Assembly: GCA_016777125.1 (NCBI GenBank)
Contig: JADHSC010000017.1
Span: 1 to 36,338 of the forward strand
Length of the DNA: 36,338 nt
Origin: Candidatus Poseidoniaceae archaeon
GTDB taxonomy: Archaea; Thermoplasmatota; Poseidoniia; Poseidoniales; Poseidoniaceae
Reading direction: 5' to 3'
Positions 1 to 8,919 of the stretch are shown here, piece after piece (the first letter of the stretch is position 1; every line of letters starts with the position of its first letter). Below the pieces are notes generated by a model, which saw only the letters and a list, made by a program, of their open reading frames with translations, was not told the DNA's origin and did no database searches. The position numbers and the translations under genes were made by a program.

Positions 1-220
1 AATCAGGTCCCCTATCGATCATATCACCTAAACAAATAATACGGTCCTCATCACCTAATTTTAGGCGATGAACGAGTGCTCTGAAGGTGCCTAAATGGCC
101 ATGTATATCGCCCACTGCCCACACATTATGTCCTTGATCTAACCTCGCCTGTAAATCTGCTTCAATGTGTGCGTCTCTGAAAGAAGGGCTCAATGGTAGG
201 TCGAGTTTACAAGCCATCAT
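1..220 (-). CDS. PPP-family metallophosphoesterase, N-terminal part (cut by window edge)
   Basis: The reverse strand reads an open frame of about 73 codons running off the left edge of the window. It carries GDIHGH near residue 38 and GDMIDRGPD near residue 65. These are the first two metal-binding motifs of the PPP superfamily (Ser/Thr protein phosphatases and ApaH/PrpE-like diadenosine tetraphosphatases), in which Asp, His and Asp bind a dinuclear metal centre. The later GNHE motif lies outside the window, so protein phosphatase cannot be separated from nucleotide phosphatase. Two adjacent ATG codons (220 and 217) could start it; GGTGA just upstream is better spaced for the one at 217. It follows the acyl-CoA mutase gene on the same strand after about 200 bases, so it may have its own promoter. 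Family call is firm; substrate unknown. Confidence 0.85.
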   Translation of the reverse strand, partial: MMACKLDLPLSPSFRDAHIEADLQARLDQGHNVWAVGDIHGHLGTFRALVHRLKLGDEDRIICLGDMIDRGPD

Positions 221-419
221 TTTCACCAGAGGATTGGCTCTCCTCCGGTGCTAACTGAACAATGAGGTTATATTGTCTTCGCTTCATTTGGAGGTAAAAA
301 GTATCGTTTTTCCGACCTTTTCTGATATTTCAATAAGAATAATTTCCGATTTATGGAAGTGGTTCATTCAAAAAGTATCTAATCTATATTGAATTAGTAA
401 ATATACTTCTCACCTTCAA
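221..419. other. Intergenic region between mutase and phosphatase genes
   Basis: This is the longest gene-free stretch in the window (199 bases) and it is AT-rich. On the minus strand it should hold the end of the mutase transcript and the promoter of the phosphatase gene. AT-rich TATA-like stretches are visible (for example AGTATATTTA, read on the minus strand near 387-396), but none is convincing enough to call. A minus-strand run of five T near 370 could help termination. I saw no RNA gene and no protein gene with a ribosome-binding site. Confidence 0.5.
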
Positions 420-3400
420 CTACATGTTTCTGCGATATTGTCCACCAACACGGAACAATGCATCAGTGATCTGTCCAAGGCTTGCAACCTTGACTGTTTC
501 CATGAGTTCATCGAAGACATTTCCACCACTTCGAGCAACTTCTTGGAGTTGTAAGAGTGCTTTTTGTGTCGCATCGCTTTCTTTCGTTTGACGATCTTCA
601 GTTCGCTCAAGACAGGCTTGCTTTTCATTAGGTGTTGCTCGTGCAAGTTCCATTTCGAAATCATCTGCACTGGATTCATCAAAGACTTGTGCGTTTGGAT
701 TCTGGAAGGTATTGACCCCGATGATTGGAAGCGTTCCATCGTGCTTGAGGTGCTCATAATACATCGATTCGTCCTGAATCTTACCACGTTGATACATGGT
801 TTCCATTGCACCAAGAACACCGCCTCTTCGAGAAATGGCTTCGAATTCTTCGAGGACTGCAGCTTCAACAAGATCTGTGAGTTCATCAACAATGAAGGCT
901 CCTTGAAGCGGATTCTCTGTCTTGGTCCAACCTGATTCCTTGTTGACGATGAGTTGGATTGCAAGAGCACGACGAACTGATTCTTCGGTTGGTGTTGTGA
1001 TCGCTTCATCGTATGCATTCGTATGCAAGGAGTTTGCATTGTCTTGGATTGCAAGAAGCGCCTGTAATGTTGTTCGAATATCGTTGAAGTCAATCTCTTG
1101 AGCGTGAAGTGAACGGCCAGAGGTTTGAATGTGATACTTCAATTTCTGAGATCGTTCGTTTGCTCCATACAATTCACGCATTGTTACTGCCCATATACGA
1201 CGTGCAACACGTCCTATAACTGTGTATTCGGGGTCAAGTCCATTGCTAAAGAAGAACGAAAGGTTTGGTGCAAACTTGTCAATATCCATGCCTCGACTTC
1301 GATAGTACTCGACATACGTGAATCCATTTGCAAGCGTTAGTGCAAGTTGTGTGATTGGGTTTGCACCTGCTTCTGCAATGTGATAGCCGCTGATTGAAAC
1401 AGAGTAGTGATTGCGAACATTATGATCGATGTAGTATTGCTGAACATCGCCCATGAGTTTCAAGGCAAATGGTGTAGAAAAGATACAGGTGTTCTGAGCC
1501 TGGTCTTCTTTCAGAATATCGGCCTGCACAGTCCCACGAACGGTTGAAAGTGTTCTTGCCTTAATCTCAGCATAGGTTTCAGCATCAACAAGTTCGTCTC
1601 CTCTTCGGCCCACGGTTCCTAGGCCAAACCCATTGTGACCTTCAGGAAGTTCTCCACGATATGCAACATCAAGTGGCTCAAGAGATTCTCCTTTCTCTGC
1701 AAGATGTTTCTCGATTTGTTGGTCAATAGCAGCATTAAGGAAAAACGCGAGTATGATTGGAGCTGGACCATTGATCGTCATTGAAACGGATGTGTTTGAA
1801 TCACACAAATCGAAACCTGAGTAGAGTCGCTTTGCATCATCACAGGTTGCGATACTCACGCCTGAATTCCCTACTTTGCCCCAAATATCAGGGCGTAGTG
1901 CAGGGTCTCTTCCATAGAGCGTGACTGAATCGAAAGCAGTTGAAAGTCGAACGTAGTCTTGACCCAGACTCAAGTAATGGAATCTGCGATTGGTACGCTC
2001 AGGTTCTCCCTCTCCAGCAAACATTCTGGCACTCAACTCATCGGTTCGCTTGAATGGGAATACGCCTGCAGTGTAAGGGAAATAACCAGGAGCGTTTTCC
2101 TTACTCAGCCATTCAAAGAGTTCTCCATCATCTGCAAAGTTTGGTAAAGCAACTCTTGAGATATTCGAATGAGCGAGAGACTCTGTCGTAGTTTGAACTG
2201 TGAATGGTTTGCCTCGAACGTGATACGTATATTCTCCTGTTCGATATTGTTCCGCAAGTTCTCTGTATGAAGCGATCTTATCTCTTGCTTCTTGGATTTC
2301 TTCTAAGACTTCATTGATCTGTTCATCGATATCTGAAGCGACTGATGGAACGTGTTCTTTAGCAGTCTCAAGATGTTGACAGAGGCGTAATTTTTGAGCA
2401 ACTTCTGAATTCGCTTCGTGATAATCTCTGATCGTTGCAGAGATATCTGAGAGATAGTGAACACGCTCAGGAGGTATGACACCTTTGCGTTCTCCAAGTA
2501 TTTCCATAGGTGCTCGGCTTTCAAATCCAACAAGAGGTGAGAGCTTTTGCCACAATGCATCCACACCAGGGTCTGCGAATTGACTTGCAATGGTTGCAAC
2601 AATTGGGAGTTCTTCATCAGCAACATCAAACATGTTTCGGTTTCGTCGAACCTGCTTTCGAATTGCTCGAAGCGCATCTTCACTGCCTCTCTTTTCGTAT
2701 TTGTTGAGGACAACTACATCTGCAACATCGAGCATCTCAATCTTCTCAAGTTGAGTGTGTGCTCCGAATTCTGCAGTCATGACGTACAAGGAGCGGTCTG
2801 CAACCGAAGTGATTGCATCGCTTCCTTGGCCAATACCACTTGTTTCGCAGAAGATCAGATCGAAACCAACAGCCTTTGCTACTTCGATTGCACGATCGAG
2901 GTTAGCACTGATTTCAGAGCCGCTTCCTCTACTGGCAAGACTACGCATGTAGAGGTCATTATTAGAGAGTGAATTCATTCGAATACGGTCGCCCAGAAGT
3001 GCTCCACCAGTTCTCTTTCGTGTTGGATCAACACAGAGCAAGCACACTTTCTTACCCGGATTGTCACGTTGAATTCGTAACATCAGTTCATCGAGAAGAC
3101 TTGATTTTCCAGCACCGCCAGTTCCTGTAAATCCAATGACTGGGACGTCTTTGTCTGAGGATCTACATTTCTCAAGCATTGATTTGAAGGTATCCTCATC
3201 AGCAGATTCTGAGAGTGTAAGAAGAAGACCCACTTCTGCCATATCTTGTGCAGTAACTGGTCCTGTCAGTGAATTCATTCGCTCTTTGCCAATCAAGTCA
3301 ACTTCGGCAGCTTGTCCCATCAAGTGATGAATCATGCCCATGAGGCCCATCTTTCTGCCATCATCAGGCGAATATATTTTGGAAATTCCTGCTTGATGAA

Positions 3401-3752
3401 GATCTCTTATTTCTGGAGGTGTAATGGTTCCACCACCACCTCCAAAGATTCGTACATGTTGGCAACCAGCCTCATCAAGAAGTTGACGGATGTAGGTGAA
3501 GTACTCGACGTGACCTCCTTGATAGGATGTTAAGGCAATTGCATGAGCATCCTCCTGAATTGCACAATCAACGACATCTTTTGCAGATCTATCGTGACCT
3601 AGATGGATGACTTCTGCTCCTGCAGATTGAATCAATCGTCGCATGACGTTAATGGCTGCATCATGACCATCGAAGAGCGATGCAGCAGTGATGACACGTA
3701 CTGGACCAGTACTCGTTTCGAACACGGGTTGCTCCGTCTCGTCTTCGGCCAT
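420..3752 (-). CDS. icmF: Fused acyl-CoA mutase of the isobutyryl-CoA mutase (IcmF) type
   Basis: This adenosylcobalamin enzyme interconverts branched and linear acyl-CoAs. The 1110 residues match the IcmF order. A B12-binding domain occupies about 20-150, with DGH at 28-30 supplying the cobalt-ligating His30. A MeaB-like G-protein chaperone domain occupies about 200-400, with P-loop GFTGTGGAGKSS at 207-218 and LNK at 349-351. The mutase barrel runs from about 555 to the end. Two substrate-site residues point away from methylmalonyl-CoA mutase: the Tyr of the MCM motif RQYAG is Phe578 here (RMFAG), and the Arg of MCM VRNT is Gln753 (AQNT). Known IcmF enzymes have Phe and Gln there and use isobutyryl-CoA or similar substrates. 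It lies 42 bases downstream of the ABC-F gene and near an acyl-CoA synthetase, suggesting branched-chain acyl-CoA metabolism. The exact substrate is inferred. Confidence 0.93.
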   Translation of the reverse strand: MAEDETEQPVFETSTGPVRVITAASLFDGHDAAINVMRRLIQSAGAEVIHLGHDRSAKDVVDCAIQEDAHAIALTSYQGGHVEYFTYIRQLLDEAGCQHVRIFGGGGGTITPPEIRDLHQAGISKIYSPDDGRKMGLMGMIHHLMGQAAEVDLIGKERMNSLTGPVTAQDMAEVGLLLTLSESADEDTFKSMLEKCRSSDKDVPVIGFTGTGGAGKSSLLDELMLRIQRDNPGKKVCLLCVDPTRKRTGGALLGDRIRMNSLSNNDLYMRSLASRGSGSEISANLDRAIEVAKAVGFDLIFCETSGIGQGSDAITSVADRSLYVMTAEFGAHTQLEKIEMLDVADVVVLNKYEKRGSEDALRAIRKQVRRNRNMFDVADEELPIVATIASQFADPGVDALWQKLSPLVGFESRAPMEILGERKGVIPPERVHYLSDISATIRDYHEANSEVAQKLRLCQHLETAKEHVPSVASDIDEQINEVLEEIQEARDKIASYRELAEQYRTGEYTYHVRGKPFTVQTTTESLAHSNISRVALPNFADDGELFEWLSKENAPGYFPYTAGVFPFKRTDELSARMFAGEGEPERTNRRFHYLSLGQDYVRLSTAFDSVTLYGRDPALRPDIWGKVGNSGVSIATCDDAKRLYSGFDLCDSNTSVSMTINGPAPIILAFFLNAAIDQQIEKHLAEKGESLEPLDVAYRGELPEGHNGFGLGTVGRRGDELVDAETYAEIKARTLSTVRGTVQADILKEDQAQNTCIFSTPFALKLMGDVQQYYIDHNVRNHYSVSISGYHIAEAGANPITQLALTLANGFTYVEYYRSRGMDIDKFAPNLSFFFSNGLDPEYTVIGRVARRIWAVTMRELYGANERSQKLKYHIQTSGRSLHAQEIDFNDIRTTLQALLAIQDNANSLHTNAYDEAITTPTEESVRRALAIQLIVNKESGWTKTENPLQGAFIVDELTDLVEAAVLEEFEAISRRGGVLGAMETMYQRGKIQDESMYYEHLKHDGTLPIIGVNTFQNPNAQVFDESSADDFEMELARATPNEKQACLERTEDRQTKESDATQKALLQLQEVARSGGNVFDELMETVKVASLGQITDALFRVGGQYRRNM

Positions 3753-3794
3753 GTCTATCCGAAGTGGATTGAGTTCATGAAATCAAGGGTGGAC

Positions 3795-5471
3795 TTATAC
3801 TTGAGAAATTTCATCATCTGCAAGTGGAGGAAGGCCAAGTTTTGCTCGAACATAGTCGGTATAATTGCCATAATAGACCTTGATTTTTCCATCTTTCAAT
3901 TCCCAGATTCGATTGACACATTGATCAAGGAACCAACGATCGTGAGATACAGTGATGAGAGATCCTTCGTAACCAATCAATGCCTCTTCAAGCGTTTCTT
4001 TCGATTCCATGTCCAAGTGATTTGTCGGTTCGTCCATGAGCAAGAGATTGTTGTCTTCAAGCAGGAGTTTGAGTAGAGCAACACGAGCACGTTCTCCACC
4101 AGACAGTTGCTTCAGTTTTGTTCCAACTTGATCACTTGCGAATTGGAACCTGCCGAGTGCAGCACGAATGTCACCGTATTGGTAATCAGGTCGCAATTTT
4201 TGTATTTGCTCAACTGCATTGAGTTCAAAGTCGAGTGTTGCGTGTTCTTGATGGAAGTATCCAATCACTGAACCCGGTGAAACGTCGATCTTACCACTAT
4301 CAAGTTTCAAATCTCCATTGATGATTTTGAGAAGGGTTGTCTTTCCTTGTCCGTTTCCTCCTACGATACCAATACGGTCACCCTTTCGAACTTCAAGGGT
4401 TTGATTGTCAAGGATTGGGCGCTCGAGTCCTTCAAAGGTCATTGTGGCATCCACCAATTCAAGAACATCCATGCTCGCTTTGTCAAGTGCATCGAGTGAG
4501 AGGATGAGTGGTTTTCTCTTCCTTGAAACTCTTGAATTCAATGCTTTGAGTTCCTGCTGCATACGTGTAATCATCTTGTGTTTTGCAGAGATTGACTTGT
4601 CGTATTTGTTGGCTCGCTTCATTTGTTGAATTGCACCAGTTGTGGATTGAATCTTCTTTTCAAGTGTTGCGATGTGTTCTCCTAGGGCCTTTTCGCTGGC
4701 TTCTTTCTGAACGATAAATTGGCTGTAATTGCCCTTCCAAGGCCAAGCTCGTAGATTGTCAACTTCAACGATGCGAGTGCAAACCTGATCGAGGAAATAA
4801 CGGTCGTGAGATACGATGAGTTGTGCACCCTTGAAATCTTTCAAGAACGCTTCAAGCCATTCAGTCGTTTCAATGTCCAAGTGATTTGTCGGTTCGTCAA
4901 GGAACATAACATCGATTCCAGAGAGTCCGACGAGTTGGCGGGCAAGAGCGAGTTTTGCTTTTTCTCCACCCGATAGTTGTGCGACACTCATGTCCATTGG
5001 ATGCTTGTCAAGTCCGAGTTTCTCCAGAATTCCCTTTGCAATACCTGCAACATTTCCGCCACCTGAGGACGCAAGAGTTTGTTGGAGTTCAGAATATCGT
5101 TCCATAACGGGTTCCCATTCACCATCATAGAAGGATGGGTCAATCATCTGGGCTTCAATAGCTGAAATTTCTTCTTCCAATTCTTGGAATTGTCGTCCTT
5201 TACGGCCAAGTTCACCTTCGATGGTGGACTCCGATTCAATGTCTCGAATCTGTGTCAAATATGCGATTCGAATTCCAGGAGCAAATACAATGTCTCCAAC
5301 ATCTTGTTCTTGTTCGCTGATGGTGTTGAGTAGTGTTGTCTTTCCAGCACCGTTATGGCCAACGATTCCGATACGATCTCCATCGTTTATGATGAGATTA
5401 ATGTCTTGGAGTACATCGGTTGAACCAAAACTTCGATCAACGCCCTCGACAGTAATGAGTTCGCGAACCAT
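3795..5471 (-). CDS. ABC-F family ATPase (EttA/Uup-like, ribosome-associated)
   Basis: A soluble protein of 558 residues with two ABC ATPase domains and no membrane segments. Domain 1 has Walker A GHNGAGKTT (38-46), signature LSGGEKA (166-172) and Walker B FLDEPTNHLD (190-199). Domain 2 has GGNGQGKTT (371-379), LSGGERA (456-462) and LLMDEPTNHLD (477-487). Between them lies a charged helical linker (about 255-320), the P-site tRNA-interaction motif that defines ABC-F proteins. Bacterial members act on the ribosome in translation or antibiotic protection; the role in archaea is little known. The ATG at 5471 follows a GGGGA stretch. It lies between the acyl-CoA synthetase and mutase genes on the same strand, with short gaps of 59 and 42 bases. 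The family is certain; the cellular role is not. Confidence 0.93.
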   Translation of the reverse strand: MVRELITVEGVDRSFGSTDVLQDINLIINDGDRIGIVGHNGAGKTTLLNTISEQEQDVGDIVFAPGIRIAYLTQIRDIESESTIEGELGRKGRQFQELEEEISAIEAQMIDPSFYDGEWEPVMERYSELQQTLASSGGGNVAGIAKGILEKLGLDKHPMDMSVAQLSGGEKAKLALARQLVGLSGIDVMFLDEPTNHLDIETTEWLEAFLKDFKGAQLIVSHDRYFLDQVCTRIVEVDNLRAWPWKGNYSQFIVQKEASEKALGEHIATLEKKIQSTTGAIQQMKRANKYDKSISAKHKMITRMQQELKALNSRVSRKRKPLILSLDALDKASMDVLELVDATMTFEGLERPILDNQTLEVRKGDRIGIVGGNGQGKTTLLKIINGDLKLDSGKIDVSPGSVIGYFHQEHATLDFELNAVEQIQKLRPDYQYGDIRAALGRFQFASDQVGTKLKQLSGGERARVALLKLLLEDNNLLLMDEPTNHLDMESKETLEEALIGYEGSLITVSHDRWFLDQCVNRIWELKDGKIKVYYGNYTDYVRAKLGLPPLADDEISQV

Positions 5472-5530
5472 AGTATCCCCACGCTAAGCCCACAACTGGG
5501 TGTTCAAAACCCAATCGGTTGAATCGGTCT

Positions 5531-7465
5531 TCACTTGAAGGCTTCAATAGCACTCTCGTGACGGGAGAGAAGGTTTCGTAGTTTGACTTTCATCGATGGT
5601 GTCATCAAGTCATTATCTGTAGTCCATTCTTGATGGTCAAGGATAATGTTTGCAGGGCGCTCATATCCTTTCCAAGTAGGTTCCATCATTGAATTACTCT
5701 TCAGTTCATTGAGCATCCATGTACGTGTTTCTTCACGAGCACAGAGTTCCTCATCAGAACCAGATACATCCTTTCCAGCAGCGGAGAGTGCTTGCTTCAT
5801 TACATCCATGTTTGGATGGATGATGATGAATGTTCGAAGCATATTTCGTCCATCGAGAGCAGCTTGTTCAACCAGCGGAGAGAGTTTGACATTCTCTTCC
5901 AAAGGAGCAGGTGAAACATACTTACCGTTCTCAAGTTTGAATTGGCTCTTAACACGACCAGTGATTGAAAGATAACCCTTTGAATCGAGTTTGCCAAGAT
6001 CTCCTGTTCGGAATACGCCTGGTTCAATGATAACTTCGTTTGTTGCCTCTTCGTTGTTCCAGTATCCTTTCATGACGTTCGGTCCGTGTACAATAATCTC
6101 TCCTTCATCAGGTCGGTCAGGGTCGTCCCAAGCATCCGTATCAATCGTTACCTTGACACCATTGGCTACGAGACCAACACAGCGCAATTTGGATTTCCCT
6201 GGGCCAGACCAACCGTTAGCAGCAACGAGTGGTGAAGTCTCAGTAAGACCGTATCCTTCGTAGCAACTGAATCCAACTTGTTGGATAAATTCTGCAACAT
6301 CCGGGGATAGTGCTGCTGCACCAGACATACAGAATCTGATGTTGCCGCCAAATCGTGCTCGAACTTTGGACCAAACCAATTTATCATACAGTTTGTCAAA
6401 GAAACCTTTAGCAGGAACAGCATCACATTCGACGCCAGCCTTGGCGATTCTTCTTGATGCATGCTTCTTGGCCTTGCCAATGAGTATCTTTTTCAGTCCA
6501 GTCGCAGCATCGAATTGGCTGTTGACTCGATCGTAGAATTTGTTCCAGACTCGAGGAACTGCAAGCAATACTGCAGGTTTGATTTCGATACATTCATCTG
6601 CAATCTTGGTCAGATCAGAAATGAGGTTGATGTGTACGCCACAACGAATCATCCAGTGCAAATCGAAGGTACTTCCAAACGAGTGTGCCCAAGGTAGGAA
6701 CGCAGCGTTCTTGTCACCAACATAGATGACGAATGCGGATTGAACACAAAGAATGTTGGAAAGTGTGTTCCAATTTGTAAGCATAACACCCTTTGGATTA
6801 CCGGTTGTTCCAGAAGTGTAGATCAGCGTATTGAGGGCAAATGGGTCGTCTGCAATCTCGATTGCGGCTTCACTTGCACGACCATTAGCGACAAACGAAG
6901 TCCAGTCATGAACTTGAACGCCTTCTGGAGGTAATTGGTTTGCAGGTTCGTTACCAAGGAGTAGGATTCCACACTTTGGCCACTTTGCAGCATCTGCAGG
7001 CATGTTCTCAACAAGTTTGTCAAGAACTTCTGTATCAGAGACTGCGATCATTGACGGGGTTGAATCATCGAGAATAAATGCCCACTCTGATCCGTGTTGG
7101 TGAGTGTACATTGCAGTGTAAGCTGCTCCGATAGCGTTTGCACCATATGAGATAGCAGCCCATTCTACCGAATTATTGAGGATCATTGCGACTCTGTCTC
7201 CTGCTTCGACGCCAACATCACGGAGTTGCTTACCAACAGAGGTTGCAAGTTCTCCGAATTCTCCGTAGTTCATGTGAACGCGAGGCATTCCCTTTTCTGG
7301 AATGAAACCAAAACATGGGTTATCAGCAAAGCGTTCTACGCTTGTCATGAGCATTTGGTAGAGGGTTCTCGGGTCGTCGCCTTCAGGCTTTAGCCACTGT
7401 CGGTCATTAGGCTGTCGTTCCCATGCGAGTTGTTGTTGCATAACGTTCGGTGTTGGTTCCAACAC
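5531..7465 (-). CDS. AMP-forming long-chain acyl-CoA synthetase
   Basis: It activates fatty acids to acyl-CoA through an acyl-adenylate. The 644 residues carry the adenylate-forming signatures in order: P-loop YTSGTTGNPKG (216-226), GYGLTETSP (404-412), FRTGDLG (485-491) followed by the hinge region around GRVK (503-506), and a C-terminal domain with LENGKYVSP (511-519). Size and pattern fit the FAA1/ACSL (COG1022) branch. No membrane segment is obvious. The frame opens with GTG at 7465; the first ATG is codon 9 (7441). A 16-base inverted repeat (7450-7465) overlaps the GTG, so the start is not settled. Its gene begins 20 bases after the stop of the glycosylase gene. With the mutase downstream it may feed acyl-CoAs into the same pathway. 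Chain-length preference cannot be read from the sequence. Confidence 0.92.
   Translation of the reverse strand: MLEPTPNVMQQQLAWERQPNDRQWLKPEGDDPRTLYQMLMTSVERFADNPCFGFIPEKGMPRVHMNYGEFGELATSVGKQLRDVGVEAGDRVAMILNNSVEWAAISYGANAIGAAYTAMYTHQHGSEWAFILDDSTPSMIAVSDTEVLDKLVENMPADAAKWPKCGILLLGNEPANQLPPEGVQVHDWTSFVANGRASEAAIEIADDPFALNTLIYTSGTTGNPKGVMLTNWNTLSNILCVQSAFVIYVGDKNAAFLPWAHSFGSTFDLHWMIRCGVHINLISDLTKIADECIEIKPAVLLAVPRVWNKFYDRVNSQFDAATGLKKILIGKAKKHASRRIAKAGVECDAVPAKGFFDKLYDKLVWSKVRARFGGNIRFCMSGAAALSPDVAEFIQQVGFSCYEGYGLTETSPLVAANGWSGPGKSKLRCVGLVANGVKVTIDTDAWDDPDRPDEGEIIVHGPNVMKGYWNNEEATNEVIIEPGVFRTGDLGKLDSKGYLSITGRVKSQFKLENGKYVSPAPLEENVKLSPLVEQAALDGRNMLRTFIIIHPNMDVMKQALSAAGKDVSGSDEELCAREETRTWMLNELKSNSMMEPTWKGYERPANIILDHQEWTTDNDLMTPSMKVKLRNLLSRHESAIEAFK
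7450..7465. repeat. 16-base inverted repeat at the acyl-CoA synthetase start
   Basis: GTGTTGG and CCAACAC form perfect 7-base arms around a TT centre. The repeat covers the GTG codon that opens the acyl-CoA synthetase frame and lies eight codons before its first ATG (7441). As RNA it could form a stem of six pairs with a GUUC-type loop that hides the GTG start; as DNA it could be an operator. If translation actually begins at 7441 the repeat would sit in the leader. It may also be chance, since it lies in or beside coding sequence. Confidence 0.45.
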
Positions 7466-7485
7466 TTAATTTCATCCCCGACTAT

Positions 7486-8223
7486 TCATGGAACGGGAAG
7501 TTTCGAAGCGACGTTTGCTCTCCAATCCGCTCCACCATTTCGATTTGCAAGTGGAGAAGCAGGACTCGGGTGCCACATTGCGTCAATATCTAACTCTGGC
7601 ACAATGGTTTTCGCTCTTTTCTTCGCATAGTTTCCAACACCGACTATTCGCTCAATGCCCATAATATCAACCACCGATTTGAGGTGCTGATCACAGAGAT
7701 TCAGAATTGGATTGATAATGGATTTAGGAATATCAACTGGAGTGATGTTTCGCCCAGTTTCTCCTAGGATTAGCAGAGGGCAATGATTGACGACAAAAAT
7801 GTTTGAAAAAGTAGACTCAATTGAACCATAATGTTCGACCATAAAGGTCCAGAAGCGAGTTCCTGAGACTTCTTGACGTTCCATGGCTAAACCTTGTATT
7901 GGTCGTTTTGGATGAGCTCCAGAAGGACTTTTAAGTTCGACAGCCTCTATTCCAAGCACATCAGTTGCCATCTTAGTTGCTCCAAATGGGACTCCAGTTT
8001 GAGCCATTCCGTATGGACCGGGATTCATGCCGAGCAACAGAGTTTTGGCTCCGCATCCACCCCATTTACGGATGAATTGTTCGTGAAGTTCCCAGGCGTA
8101 ATCAAGTGGATTTGTTACGTGTGCAACATCCTTGTGCTTGAGTAATGTTGGAATTTGTCTTGTGCATTTCTCGGAAAGAAGTTTTGCAGCATTGAGTAGT
8201 TCTTGCACGATGGTTTCTACCAC
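7486..8223 (-). CDS. SMUG1-like uracil-DNA glycosylase (UDG family 3)
   Basis: A DNA-repair glycosylase that removes uracil and oxidised pyrimidines from DNA. The 245 residues contain the SMUG1 signature GMNPGPYGMAQTGVPFG (65-81), nearly identical to the animal motif with its catalytic Asn, and the second active-site motif WHPSPASP (217-224) with the catalytic His. NHCPL (146-150) resembles the SMUG1 base-binding strand. Length is close to vertebrate SMUG1 (about 270). SMUG1 relatives are best known from animals and scattered bacteria; archaea usually rely on family 4 and 5 enzymes. The frame starts with GTG at 8223, about nine bases after a GGAGT, and overlaps the end of the dehydrogenase gene by seven bases, so the two are probably translated together. 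The family call is firm from the motifs; activity is inferred. Confidence 0.9.
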   Translation of the reverse strand: MVETIVQELLNAAKLLSEKCTRQIPTLLKHKDVAHVTNPLDYAWELHEQFIRKWGGCGAKTLLLGMNPGPYGMAQTGVPFGATKMATDVLGIEAVELKSPSGAHPKRPIQGLAMERQEVSGTRFWTFMVEHYGSIESTFSNIFVVNHCPLLILGETGRNITPVDIPKSIINPILNLCDQHLKSVVDIMGIERIVGVGNYAKKRAKTIVPELDIDAMWHPSPASPLANRNGGADWRANVASKLPVP

Positions 8224-8897
8224 GGTAATTCGACTCCAGTATATTCAAAAAAGCGGCCACTTCGTTCTAATGATTGCATCTCTATCAATCCGATTAAACC
8301 CTCAACTGATTCTTGTGGTTGTACTGGAGCACGTTCGCCACCCATATCGGTTTGAACCCATCCCGGATGGTAGCAAGAAACAGAAATATCAGTATCTTGT
8401 CCTTCAACGGATAGAATTTTTGTAATCATATTCAATCCTGTTTTACTGGTCCGATAAGCGTATGATCGACCACTGAGGCAATCATCGATTGAACCCATCA
8501 GACTGGAAATATTTGCAACTTTCGAATTTCCCGTGTTTTCCAATAGAGGCCACAACGCCTGTGTCACTCGTAAAGGACCAATCGTGTTCACATTGAGTAC
8601 GTCCAATGAAACATCAGGATCAACCTCTCTGATTGTCTGCCATCTACCATCTATCCGCCCTGCATTGTTGACTAATACATCTACGTTGTCCGTAAGTTGT
8701 GAAACTGTTTGAGCAAATTCAATTACGGATTGGGAATCTGAAACATCAAGTTTGACAATTGAAAGCAGATCGTGTTCAACATCCATCTGTTCAGGATTTC
8801 TTATACCAGTAATGACCGTCTGTTGTTTTGAGAGTAATTGGTGGATGAATTCCTTACCAATTCCTCGGTTGCCTCCGGTAACAATCCATGTCGCCAT
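8217..8897 (-). CDS. Short-chain dehydrogenase/reductase (SDR)
   Basis: An NAD(P)-dependent oxidoreductase of the classical SDR class, 226 residues. The Rossmann motif TGGNRGIG is at 7-14, NNAG at 77-80, a serine pair at 131-132, and the catalytic Tyr-x3-Lys at Tyr148/Lys152. Overall it resembles the short CsgA/sniffer-like SDRs that often act on small carbonyl compounds. The ATG at 8897 gives a start right at the first strand of the fold, which suits the family. It begins 22 bases after the radical SAM gene and overlaps the glycosylase start. The substrate cannot be deduced, and nothing shows that it works with its DNA-repair neighbour beyond co-transcription. Confidence 0.88.
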   Translation of the reverse strand: MATWIVTGGNRGIGKEFIHQLLSKQQTVITGIRNPEQMDVEHDLLSIVKLDVSDSQSVIEFAQTVSQLTDNVDVLVNNAGRIDGRWQTIREVDPDVSLDVLNVNTIGPLRVTQALWPLLENTGNSKVANISSLMGSIDDCLSGRSYAYRTSKTGLNMITKILSVEGQDTDISVSCYHPGWVQTDMGGERAPVQPQESVEGLIGLIEMQSLERSGRFFEYTGVELPW

Positions 8898-8919
8898 GAT
8901 GTATGGTTACAACTTACCT

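Noticed and set aside
221-300. A 26-codon minus-strand frame before the phosphatase gene
   Set aside because: No ribosome-binding site and it overlaps the phosphatase start in another frame; probably chance.
416-1093. A 225-codon minus-strand frame inside the mutase gene
   Set aside because: Out of frame with a strongly supported enzyme domain and with biased composition; a shadow frame.
3603-4076. A 157-codon plus-strand frame across the mutase/ABC-F junction
   Set aside because: Lies opposite two well-supported genes and shows no domain or start signal.
5497-5513. Possible hairpin TGGGT...ACCCA before the ABC-F start
   Set aside because: Only five pairs with no T-run; too weak to call a terminator or regulator.
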